This document shows, piece by piece, positions 41,831-52,000 of a stretch of 64,000 nucleotides of DNA. Source of the stretch: Gallionella sp. (GTDB lineage: Bacteria > Pseudomonadota > Gammaproteobacteria > Burkholderiales > Gallionellaceae). The position numbers were made by a program, and so were the translations under genes. The stretch is from contig JAQTZW010000002.1 in the NCBI GenBank assembly GCA_028687575.1, positions 124,001-188,000 on the forward strand. The letters run 5' to 3'. How positions within the stretch are numbered: the stretch's first letter is position 1; every line of letters starts with the position of its first letter. The notes under the pieces are model-generated. The model searched no databases. It was not told the origin of the DNA and worked only from the letters and a program-made list of their open reading frames with translations.

Positions 41831-42366
41831 CGCGCGACGAGTTCGAAGCCTTCTTCAACCGTAAAGACACCTTCGCACTGGGCGTGTGCAACGGTTGCCA
41901 GATGATGAGCAACCTGCACGAGATCATCCCCGGTGCTGCGGATTGGGCGCACTTCTCGCGCAACCAGTCCGAACAGTTCGAAGCCCGCTTCGTGATGGTG
42001 GAAGTGCAGCAATCGCCGTCCATCTTCTTCGACGGCATGGCGGGCAGCCGCATGCCCATCGTGGTCGCCCACGGCGAAGGCTATGCCGATTTCGGCAACG
42101 CCGCCAAACTCGCCGCCGCCCAGCCGCTGGTCAGCCTGCGCTACGTGGACAACTACGGCAAAGCCACCGAGACCTATCCGCTCAACCCCAACGGCAGTCC
42201 GCAGGGCATCACCGGCCTGACCACCCCGGACGGGCGTTTCTCCATCATGATGCCGCACCCCGAACGCGTGTTCCGCGCCGTGCAGCACTCCTGGTATCCG
42301 CGTGAGTGGAAAGAGAACGGCGCCTGGCTCAGGATGTTCCAGAACGCAAGGAAATGGGTGGGGTGA
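41829..42366 (+). pseudogene. Duplicated 3' end of purL (partial glutaminase domain)
   Basis: Aligns with 40289-40826 at constant offset 1540; lacks the upstream 1100+ codons of PurL. Confidence 0.95.
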
Positions 42367-42375
42367 GCGCAGCGT

Positions 42376-42915
42376 ATGAAACTGGTGTTGGTGCGTCACG
42401 GCCAGAGCGAGGGCAACCTCAAGGAGGAGATCAACGACGACCCGGCGCGCGTGGTCAACCTGACGGCGCAGGGGCGGATTCAGGCGGCCCGGGCGGCGCA
42501 GCGGCTGCGCGGGATGGCGTTCACCCACGCCTATGCTTCACAGTTCGCCCGCGCGCAGCAGACGGCGGCGATCATCCTGCAGGGGCGGGCGCTGGCTTTG
42601 GGTGTTGATGCCCGCCTCAACGAGCGCCGCTCCGGCATGGACGGCCAGCACGTTGAGCGCTTCAACGGCCTGGTGCGCGCCGACCCGCTGCAGACCAAAC
42701 CGCCGCACGGCGAATCCTTCATCGAACAGATGGCGCGCCTGAAGCGCTTCCTCGACGAGATCGCCGTCCGGCATCCGCACGGGCTGGTGCTGGCGGTGTC
42801 GCACGAGAACCCCATCCTTGCCGCGATGGCACTGACGGCGGAAGACCCGGAGGCCGTGGTGCGCGGCGGCCTCGTCAACTGCGAAGCGGTGGAACTCATC
42901 TGGCCGGCGGACTAA
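42376..42915 (+). CDS. Histidine phosphatase (phosphoglycerate mutase-like) family protein
   Basis: MKLVLVRHGQSEGNLKEEI (RHG motif), ERRSGMDGQHVERFNGLVRADPLQTKPPHGESF, VSHENPI. Confidence 0.92.
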   Translation: MKLVLVRHGQSEGNLKEEINDDPARVVNLTAQGRIQAARAAQRLRGMAFTHAYASQFARAQQTAAIILQGRALALGVDARLNERRSGMDGQHVERFNGLVRADPLQTKPPHGESFIEQMARLKRFLDEIAVRHPHGLVLAVSHENPILAAMALTAEDPEAVVRGGLVNCEAVELIWPAD

Positions 42916-43055
42916 GGCTGGCGCGGGTTCCGTGCGCTTGGCCGTTGTTTTCCGGGCTGGCCCCTGAGTCCGTCCAGATCAACGTCGGCGTGCTTTGCGC
43001 AGTATCGGGTCGCCACCTGCGCGGGAACGATGATCCCGAACGGGGAAGTCTCTCT

Positions 43056-43319
43056 CTAGCGTCCCTCGGTGAGCTTCAGCCACAGCACCAGCGAAGCCAG
43101 GATCAGCGTGACGCCGTTCGATGCGATTACCGGCATACTGCCGATCGCCAGCCCGTAACCCAGCCACAGCGCGACACCCAACGTGAACAGCGCATACATC
43201 GGCAGCGAAATGCCGGAAAGGTCGCGCGTGCGCCACGATTGCCAAGCCTGCGGCACGAAAGCGAGCGTGGTCAGGAACGCGGCGGGATAGCCGAACAACA
43301 GGCTGAAGTCTTCGGTCAT
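43056..43319 (-). CDS. SemiSWEET / MtN3-PQ-loop transporter
   Basis: MTEDFSLLFGYPAAFLTTLAFVPQAWQSWRTRDLSGISLPMYALFTLGVALWLGYGLAIGSMPVIASNGVTLILASLVLWLKL; 3 TM SemiSWEET pattern. Confidence 0.9.
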   Translation of the reverse strand: MTEDFSLLFGYPAAFLTTLAFVPQAWQSWRTRDLSGISLPMYALFTLGVALWLGYGLAIGSMPVIASNGVTLILASLVLWLKLTEGR

Positions 43320-43414
43320 GGCGGGCCTTGCGGTGCGAAAAACGGAAGCGCGCATTCTACCGGAGAGGGCGATTCCGTTCAGAAAATTGGCCAGCCAGGC
43401 CGGATATGCCAGCT

Positions 43415-44365
43415 TCAGACGTTAATCAATACCTTGTGTAATTCAAAATTGAATTTGTCCGATAAGGCAAGGAACCCATCGTTTGTCGGATGGAGTTCGT
43501 TAGCCCAGTCATCCTTACTGGTCAATGTGTTTCGAAGATCCACATAATAAACTGACTGTGGATTTGACGAAGCCAACTCTTTCAGCATACCGTTAAATTC
43601 ATCTATGAAAACTTTCACAACTTCATATCGCTTTCCAAGTTGTGTCTTATCGTTGTTTTTATAGGGATAATTTTTCTTATTGAATGTATCGTCGAACCAA
43701 GGACCAACTAAATTGAACATCGTTACACCTCGGCCATCTGGCCATGGGTAGTCGTAGCCGTGCACGAAAATTGGCAATGTAATTCCCAGTTTCTCAGCCT
43801 TAGCCTTGATGGTGCCAATCAGGTCTTCATATGCCTTCCTGAAAGTTTCGAAAAGTACGCCATGTATTACCTCTTTGTTTGGGTTTTCCAAGTTGGATAG
43901 TGCATTATTGATTAAGGAAAAGAATTCCTGCCCAGCGATATCATTTCCACCACCAGAAAGGAGTATTGCGTGTGGCCTGATTTTTTCAATCAAGTGAATT
44001 AATTCCGCTATTCTTGATACGTCGTGAGATTGTGGAATGCCAAGCCAATTTTTCGGTACGGGGCCGTATACTATGTCGTTTAAAGTCGAACCTCCCACCC
44101 CAATATTTTCGATGATGTGGCCATGTCTGTGCCTTAAGTACTCAATTAAGTCTTTTCCGGGCAGGTAGTCGAACCAGGAATCGCCTTGGGCTAGGAGTCG
44201 GTATTGTTGCGGCTGAACTGCCGCTGCAATTAGCAAGGGGTGAGGTTCAGTTAGTCGTGTAATTGGTTCACTTGCTTTTTTGCGTGCCTCATATAATTGT
44301 TCAAGTTTGATTTTTGATTTCTCAATATCCTCTTCAATTACTGATAATTTTTGTAGGGTGTTCAT
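43415..44365 (-). CDS. SGNH/GDSL hydrolase
   Basis: AQGDSWFDYLPGKDLIEYL (GDS block), ILLSGGGNDIAGQEFF (GxND), DDWANELHPTNDGF (DxxH). Confidence 0.85.
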   Translation of the reverse strand: MNTLQKLSVIEEDIEKSKIKLEQLYEARKKASEPITRLTEPHPLLIAAAVQPQQYRLLAQGDSWFDYLPGKDLIEYLRHRHGHIIENIGVGGSTLNDIVYGPVPKNWLGIPQSHDVSRIAELIHLIEKIRPHAILLSGGGNDIAGQEFFSLINNALSNLENPNKEVIHGVLFETFRKAYEDLIGTIKAKAEKLGITLPIFVHGYDYPWPDGRGVTMFNLVGPWFDDTFNKKNYPYKNNDKTQLGKRYEVVKVFIDEFNGMLKELASSNPQSVYYVDLRNTLTSKDDWANELHPTNDGFLALSDKFNFELHKVLINV

Positions 44366-44637
44366 ATTAATCTCCTTTTTGTTTGGGGAATCTTGAGATG
44401 TCCTATTTGTCAGGAAGTGGACGATTGAATGGATATGGCAACTGTTTTTGTTTTGCCGGAAGCATTCTGAATGAATACTGTGTGGCGAAGAACCGTGGTC
44501 TGATTCCTATTATCTCTGTGCCGCTTATTGTCCCAGCTACTTTTCTCGGCTTCTAAAGTGGAAATTAGCGATATTTGCGAATTTTTGCGCAAGCCTGCTC
44601 GATTGCCGGGTAGAGAACGCTGTTCGCTATCGTTTGC

Positions 44638-45462
44638 TCACTGGTTTGCACTCACCAATTCGGCACAGACTTCCAGTTTGTTTGAAATTTCTTTAAAAAG
44701 TCTATCTCCCTTCTCGGCGCGGGCTTGAATTTGGTTTACAGGTATCTCAGCAAATGACATGCCTGTTAAGGTCATTGGCTTGTTCAATGCCACCGCCTTA
44801 TGGGCTTCGTCTGTGGTCGAGCTACTGTGGACTTGAGGTTCATTCTTTTTTTCAAGCGCAGCCTGTAGTTTGTCAAGGTTTGGCGATACAAGCGTGACGC
44901 TAGACTGGGCAGCATCAAGTCTAGCGTGGATAATTTTAAATGTTCTGTAAGTCAGGTCACCAATCGTTCTATCACTCTTGCTTCCAACAAGATTTTCGTA
45001 GGTGGCTAATGCAACTTCATCGTCGGCGCTAATCTTCCGGAGTTCATCAAACACGCACACAGATGCCTTTTCAGCCTTTTCAAAGTTAGAGGCTTGTACA
45101 GAAAGCTGGTAGCGATCAGGTGCGATTTCAGCTCCAGCTGAAAATGCGCCACCAGCCACAACGGCATCTGGTGATTTTGCCATGCCGCCAAGCATTGCAA
45201 AGATCGCACCGAAAAGGCTTGCGTCACTGTGGTTATATATCTTTTTTCGAATTGCGTCCTTCTCTGATCGATAGAATTCTCCATAAGTCCATGCAAACTT
45301 TATCGAATCGGGTATGCCGGAGGGGACGGGGATAGCAGTCGCAGCCGTATCCTTGTACTTCTCGTAATCCTTCTTGTTTGGTATTGAGATGGGAAGTGGA
45401 TGGTAAGTTGAACAACCCACCATCAATATTGAGATAGCAATAAGCTGCACATACTTAGTCAT
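44638..45462 (-). CDS. Hypothetical lipoprotein
   Basis: MTKYVQLIAISILMVGCSTYHPLP lipobox; 274 aa. Confidence 0.75.
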   Translation of the reverse strand: MTKYVQLIAISILMVGCSTYHPLPISIPNKKDYEKYKDTAATAIPVPSGIPDSIKFAWTYGEFYRSEKDAIRKKIYNHSDASLFGAIFAMLGGMAKSPDAVVAGGAFSAGAEIAPDRYQLSVQASNFEKAEKASVCVFDELRKISADDEVALATYENLVGSKSDRTIGDLTYRTFKIIHARLDAAQSSVTLVSPNLDKLQAALEKKNEPQVHSSSTTDEAHKAVALNKPMTLTGMSFAEIPVNQIQARAEKGDRLFKEISNKLEVCAELVSANQ

Positions 45463-45636
45463 TGTCCTCTCCTTAAATTTGAACGAATTAAACTAACGAC
45501 CGCAATTTGCACTAACTAGGACGTGCCACTGTTACCAATACATTGTTTTTGATAATCCTGCATAGGGCGCAATACATTGTTGTGCCGAGAATTTTTCTTT
45601 AGACCCTTGTGATCGCTTGTATGTTCGTACACAACT

Positions 45637-46913
45637 TTAATTTTGTGGTGCTTGAACTAATCCGTTTCCAATATCTTCGAACGAAGCGCCAGAAATGAAG
45701 CTTGCTGATGCGAGTACTTTTGCCGCAAGGTTTTCATTGGTTATAGTTCCAGTCAGTTGTTTCTGCTGCTGTGCCCACAACGCGGCACACCCCGCAACAT
45801 GGGGAGTCGCCATACTCGTTCCGCTGATAGTATTTATGGCATCGTTACTTCCAATCCAGGCAGATGTTATTGCCACGCCTGGACCGCACAAGTTGCATTG
45901 AGTGTTAGAGAAGGAGGCGATTCTTAAGCTACCGTCGGTAGCACGTTCAAGAGCGCCGACCGAAATGATCCCTTCTCCTGCCGCTGGTGGTGATACGGCA
46001 ATCTTATAATTCGGTCGATTGCTTTCATTGCCGGATGCGGCAACGATGACAGATGCCTGTGAGAATGCATTGGACTGCGCGAGTAGAAAAGTAAGGCTTG
46101 AAAAGAGGTTAACATTTGCCCGATATTGTTCCAGTGCCATTGAAGTTACAGCTGCGGGAGGAAAACCCTTGGCAATTTGGTAAGCGACATAACCTGGGAA
46201 GTCGATGCCTAACGACATTGAAATAACGTTGGCGCCATTTTCATAAGCCCATTGGATTGCATTTGCCAACGTGGCGGAAGATCCCCCCCTTCCCCCAATA
46301 CTTTCCCTATTAGTGCTTTCTTTATTCCGGGCGCAACGCCTATACGCAGGCCGTTTATATTTCTGCCAAAAATGGTTCCGGCGCAGTGCGTGCCGTGACC
46401 ATGGATGTCATCACCATTTGCATCCTGTGTGAAATTCCGACGTACCAGATTAACCCCATTGAATGCAATGTGATTGGGATTGATTCCCGTATCAAGTATG
46501 GCTACAACGATACCTTCTCCAGTAAAGGGACTGGTGTCAGCATGTACAGCTTCCACTCCCCAAGTATTGCCTGTGGTGGCTGCATGATTTGTCTGTGGTG
46601 CACTAACAGGTTCGATAAGCTTAAGCGGCATCGGCTGAGCGACTGCATGTACTTCAGGATCACGCCGAAGTTCGGCCACTTCCTTTGAAGTCAGTTTGGC
46701 ATGTTCAAGAACTGGTTCCCCAAGCTTCACCAGATTGTGGACTCCGAGCGGCGTAGAGAACATGGAGCCTGCAGCCAGCAGGCGGCTAAAAGTGGCTTTA
46801 CGACGAAGTACGATTGTATCTTCAAGAGCAGATATCAATTTATTCCCCCTTGGAACACTGAAATTATATGGCGGAGCCAAAATTGTTATTGTAAAAAGGG
46901 GGCGATCTCGCAT
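45637..46913 (-). pseudogene. S8 (subtilisin-like) peptidase split by a frameshift
   Basis: ORF 46209-46913 carries Asp (AILDTGINPNH) and His (HGHGTHCAGT); ORF 45637-46269 carries Ser (SGTSMATPHVAGCAALWA). Removing one G from the G7 tract at 46283-46289 restores VLGEGGSSATLANAIQWAYENG. Confidence 0.88.
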
Positions 46914-47162
46914 TGCTAGCCCAGCCCTTTTCCTTTCGCAAACCCTACCAAACTCTCATTGGTTACTTTGTTATCGTCAAAGTACCATACACGACGCTTT
47001 GTAATTCCTTGCCTGTCCGTTCCGATCATGCGGGCTTGGTGTCTGGCGAAATGTAGCTGCCCCGCACTTACAGCGGATTTACAGTTGACTTACAGATGGG
47101 GTACGGAGGCAAATGAGTTTTCTCATCGCTCTCCGGTCGGTGTAATGGGCCCGGAACGCTGC

Positions 47163-47927
47163 TCAGTCTGCGGTCAGGGATGTCCGGATGGCTTCGGTGT
47201 GGCGGGAGGGGGTGAGGTTCAGGTGGGCGGAGAGTGCGTCCTGGCAGCGGCGGTAGATCAGCATGGCTTCGGCGCGCAGGCCCATTTCGCGGTGGCAGAC
47301 CATCAGGCGCTGGTAGAGCGATTCGAGCATGGGGTCAACTTCCAGACCTTTGAAATAGAACTCGCTGGCGTGCGCCCAGTTGCCGTGCTTTTCCCAATGC
47401 TGGCCGAGCGCTTCCAGCAGATGGAGGAATTTGCGTTGCAACCGGTTGCGTGCGGCGATGATCCTCGGGCAGGCTTCGCCGTGGAGGAAAGCGCCGTTGC
47501 ACAGTTCGAGCAGTCTGGAGGTGTCTGCCCGGATGGCGACCGGGCAAGGGTTGGCGGATTTGAGCTGGGCTTCGATGCCGTTTATCCGGCGTTCGAATTC
47601 CCCTACGTCCACCCAGAAGACCTGTGGATTGAGAGACAGTTTTTTGTCGAGCAGCAGGATGGCGTCCTGTTCGACCAGCAGTTTGCGCAGACGGTAGAGC
47701 GTGACGTTCAGTGAGTTATGGGCGGTATCGCCGTCCACAGCAGGCCACAGGTGATCGCAAAGCTGGTCCGTGTTGACCGCACGTCCGCCAGCGGCGAGCA
47801 GGGTCTTCAGTAGTTCGACCGGCTTTTTGGTCTTGGCGGAAAAATTGATGGCTGCGCCATCCCTGACCAAGGAAAAACGACCGAGAGTGTATATCTTCAA
47901 CGGTCTGGAAGTTGCCACGTCACCCAT
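47163..47927 (-). CDS. SARP/BTAD-type transcriptional regulator
   Basis: LKIYTLGRFSLVRDGAAINFSAKTKKPVELLKTLLAAGGRAVNTDQLCDHLWPAVDGDTAHNSLNVTLYRLRKLL; C-terminal BTAD TPR region. Confidence 0.85.
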   Translation of the reverse strand: MGDVATSRPLKIYTLGRFSLVRDGAAINFSAKTKKPVELLKTLLAAGGRAVNTDQLCDHLWPAVDGDTAHNSLNVTLYRLRKLLVEQDAILLLDKKLSLNPQVFWVDVGEFERRINGIEAQLKSANPCPVAIRADTSRLLELCNGAFLHGEACPRIIAARNRLQRKFLHLLEALGQHWEKHGNWAHASEFYFKGLEVDPMLESLYQRLMVCHREMGLRAEAMLIYRRCQDALSAHLNLTPSRHTEAIRTSLTAD

Positions 47928-48188
47928 GCTTTCCCCCCGGTAAGCAGATTCAGTGTACACATCGGCCTTTGGCGATGCGTCCAGCTCACGCCAGTCCTCC
48001 AGTGCTGGTTTGCCTTATTTCCGCCCTTGCGCCGTCCGTGCGAAGCAATGTTGCGGGGTAAGGTGTGTGCGCACGCGCAATTTAGTTTCTCTGCATCGGA
48101 CTGTCAACGGGGCGCTTGAGCGAACTGCGGGCGTGTCCATTGCGGAAAGGGGCAACGGAGGGTGTCACGGGTATAATGCGCGGCTGTT

Positions 48189-48989
48189 TTGGCCAATGTT
48201 CACGGGGGAGTTGTCTTGTTCAAGCTGATCGGTTTCATTCTGGGGTGGTTGGTTTTCGGTTTTTGGGGCGCGTTGCTGGGGCTGTTTGTCGGGTCGTTCT
48301 TCGACCGCGCGCGGCGGTATGGCACGGGAGCGATGAATCCGTTGGGCAATGCGCTGCGTCAGGCGGTGTTTCTGGAGACGGTGTTCGTGCTGATGGGCCG
48401 GCTTGCCAAGGCGGACGGGCATGTTTCGCAGCATGAGATAGATCACGCCGAGGCGTTCATGCAGAAGCTGGGCATGACGCCCGAGCATCGCCAGCAGGCG
48501 ATTGCTTTTTTCAAGCAGGGCGTGGAGCCGGTCTCCGATTTGGGCAAGACCTGTGAGCGCTTCATGTCGGTGTGCGGCCACACCCGCGATTTGCCGCAGA
48601 TGCTGCTGGTCTCGCTGATGGTGATGGCGCTGGCGGACGGGCATTTCCATCCGGCCGAGGAGGCGCTGCTGGCCGACATCGCGCAGCGGCTGGGCTACGA
48701 CCAAGCGGCGTTTCGGCAGTTGCTGGACATGGTGCTGAACCAGACCCATTTCGGTGGTGGTCAGGCGCAGTCAGCTGCTGCGCTGGACGATGCCTACAAG
48801 GCGCTGGGGGTGAGCCGGGAGAGCAGCGACGCCGAGGTCAAGCGCGCCTACCGCAAGCTGATCAGCCAGTACCACCCCGACAAGTTGATCGGGCAGGGGA
48901 TGCCGGAAGACATGGTGAAGGTGGCGACCGAGCAGGCCAAGGAGATTCAGTTGGCCTACGACCTGATCAAGAACAGCCGCAATATCTGA
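48189..48989 (+). CDS. djlA: DjlA-like membrane-anchored TerB-DnaJ co-chaperone
   Basis: N-term TM with GxxxG; TerB-like middle; C-terminal J domain (AYKALGVSRESSDAEVKRAYRKLISQYHPDKL, HPD present). Confidence 0.9.
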   Translation: MANVHGGVVLFKLIGFILGWLVFGFWGALLGLFVGSFFDRARRYGTGAMNPLGNALRQAVFLETVFVLMGRLAKADGHVSQHEIDHAEAFMQKLGMTPEHRQQAIAFFKQGVEPVSDLGKTCERFMSVCGHTRDLPQMLLVSLMVMALADGHFHPAEEALLADIAQRLGYDQAAFRQLLDMVLNQTHFGGGQAQSAAALDDAYKALGVSRESSDAEVKRAYRKLISQYHPDKLIGQGMPEDMVKVATEQAKEIQLAYDLIKNSRNI

Positions 48990-49028
48990 GCGCCAGACGG
49001 GCCATTCGTGCGGGCGGCGGGGGTTTGC

Positions 49029-52000
49029 TCATAGCGTGCCGGTCACGATGAACCAGACCTCGGTGCCGCCGCGCGCCCGCGTTTTCAGCGCATCCATGCC
49101 TATGGTCGTGCCGTCCGGTCGGGCGAAGCTCATGCTGGCGAGGGTCGAACCGCTGGAACGGTTCTCGCCTTTCTGCAACGGCCAGAGGTTGGCCAGGATG
49201 TTGGGCCCGCCCAGTTGCATCTCGACGATGTGGTCGCCGTCCATGCCTTCGCTGCGCGCGCGGTAGCCGAACGGGAGCAGCGTCTGGTTGATCAGTCCGC
49301 CGCCCTGGGTGTTCTGGGGCACCAGCCTGATCTTCTTGCCGGGTTCGACGCGGTAGGCTGCCGCGATGCCGATGTTTGCACCTCCCGGCAGCGCGGTGCT
49401 GGCCGAGGGCGCGCAGGCGACGATGGCGTTGTTGCGCTGCTGCCATTCCGCCTGCTCGGTGGCACTGAGCTGGGTGCGGATCGCCGCCAGGTTGCGGGCC
49501 GCCAGGTCGGATTGGGCGATGCGGTTGGCCGCGCGCGGCCCGATGTACAGGGGCGGATAGGCCGACCAGCGGCGCTTGGGATAGGCCAGCGGCAGCGGGT
49601 GGCTCTCGGTGGCGAACTCGTTGCCGCCGACCAGCTGGGCCAACAACGGCCCCATCGCCGCGAACGCCGCTGCAATCTGTTGGCCGGCCTGTTCCGACTG
49701 GTCTTCCGGCAGCGCCTCCGCCTGCCGTATCGCGTCCATCTGCTGGCGGACGCCGGCGATCAACGCCTGCTTGTCGGCGGACTGGTAGTCGGGCTTGCTC
49801 TGGATGCCGGACAGGAAATCTTCTACCGGCATCGGGTCACTTGCGACCATCACACGGGCGGTGCGCCCCGCGCCGCTGAAATACAGCGTGTGGGCCTTGC
49901 CGTCGCCGCCTCTGAATGGCCGGCGCGCCCGCCACCAGGCGATGGTTCTGCGGGCAGCTCCGGCGACCGCGCCGCCCAGCCGCTTCGCCTGTTTCACGAT
50001 CCATTGGATGATGGCATCCAATGCGCGGTCCACGGTGGCGCGCACCTTGCCGACCACCCGCATGACGGCGCTGCTTATTTTGCCCAGCCCCAGAAATCCG
50101 GCCAAGAAGCTGATCGCCAGCGAGAGCACTCCGGCCAGCGTGGTTTCCACGCGCTGCGCGGCTGCCGCGATGTTGCCGGCAGCGATGCTGACGATGGAGT
50201 TGATGAAGCCGGTGACCAGCTGGATGATGCGCGCGAGTTTTTGCACGAACACCATGAGGGTGTCGTAGATCGTCAGGATGGCGGTGATGAAGCCCGCGCC
50301 CGGGACGAACATCGCGATCAGCTTGGGGATCGCCTTCATCACGATGGTCTCGGTGACGAAGGTGACGATGCCGGAAACGACCGCCTCCTTCAGGCTGGCG
50401 AGCTTGTCTTTCAGCAATTCCCACAGCGCGGCGGGGCCGCCGCGTACCAGCGTCACCACCATCTGGAAGCCGGTCTCCAGCGTCCGCATGATGGCTTCGC
50501 CGCGTGGCCCCAGCGCGTTGACGATCTTGCCGCGTATCCGCAACCAGCTTACCCCCAGCACGCTCAACGCGAACTTGCCGATCTCGGGCAGGCTGAGTGC
50601 GCGCGGGAGATAGACGCCTTCCAGCGCGCCGGTCAGCCATTCGATCAGCCCGGTTTGCAGGTGGCGGACGAAGTTGGTCGCGAAATTCCGGAAGCCGGCC
50701 TGGGCGGCCCTGACCAGATTGAGCACGAACGGGATCGGGTTTTTCAATATGTTCTTCAGCGCCGCGCCGGTGCGTCTGAGGTAACCCAGGATGCCGGGCT
50801 TGAGCGAGTCGAAGATGATCTCCAGCAGCGTCCAGACGGTGTCGCCCGCCCAGCTTGCGAATCGCAGCGCGAATCCGCCGAACACTACCGCCAGTTTGAC
50901 GAATGCGCGCGGCAGCAGCACCAGGTCGGCAATCGTCAGCGATCGCAGGCTGCTGAGGAACAGCGCGGGGAGTTGCCGCACGAAACCCAGCAGTCCGGCC
51001 AGTGCCGAGTTGAACCAGGCGAACGCGCGCGGCACGGCGTTGGCGCTTTGCATGTTCTCCCAGACTTGCTGCTGTCCGATCAGCTTCATGAAACCGCCGA
51101 TCAGCGTTTCGGCGTTGCGCGGCACGGCCTCGCCGCTGATCGGGTTGCGCCCCAGCACGGCACACAGCAGGTCCCAGCCGCGCATGCCGGAGGCCAGCCG
51201 CGCCAGCGGCATCAGGATGACCTCACGGATCAGCTTCAGGATGCCGGCGACCAGACCGCGCACGAAGTTGATGATGCGCCCAATCGGTTCGGTGAAGATG
51301 CGTGTGGCGCGTTCCCACACCGCAGCGGGACGCAGCAAGTCGGATATACCCAGCGACGCGATGAAGCGGTTGATGGCCTCGCGGATCACGCTGCCGGTCA
51401 TGCCCAGCGTGCGCAACTGTTGCGCGACCCAGTTGCCGGCGCGCTCGAAAACGCCGTGGTTGTCCAGCGCCTGCGTGACCAGCGCGCCTCCGGGCATGAA
51501 CTCGACCACGGCGCGCATCACGTTGGCCGCGCTACGTTCCACCCGGCTCATGTTGAGTGGATTGACGCCCAGCACCACGGTCAACATGCGGAAGCCGGGG
51601 ATGTTGTTGGCGCGCGAGGCGATGAAATCCAGCGCGTCACCCAATCCCAGCCGCTGCACCACGAGGCCGCTGCGCTCGCTGACCGTCACCGCCTGGCGTT
51701 GCAGTGCGCCGCGCTGCGTGGCCGCGCCCTGCTGGATGGTGTGGGTCAGTTCGTGCGCGATCAGTTGGCGGCCCTCGCTGCTGTCGGGCTGGAAGCGGCC
51801 AGCGCCGAAGTAGATATGCCCGCCGGTCGTGAAGGCCTGTGCGCTGACTGCGCTGCTGAGCCTGGCGGCCTGTTCGCCGGTGTGGATGCGTACCCGGCTG
51901 AAGTCGGCGTTGAAGCGCGGTTCCATGAACTGCCTGATTTCGGCCGGCAGCACCCGGCCCGAGGCGCTGCCGGCAGCGATAGCGGCGGCGACCGGGCGGC

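Noticed and set aside
41776-42366. Possible functional stand-alone glutaminase from the purL copy
   Set aside because: It lacks the N-terminal part of the glutaminase domain, and its first ~18 codons are unrelated antisense TPR sequence; treated as a pseudogene.
44410-44592. 60-aa minus-strand ORF between the SGNH and lipoprotein genes
   Set aside because: No RBS or coding-like features; probably intergenic.
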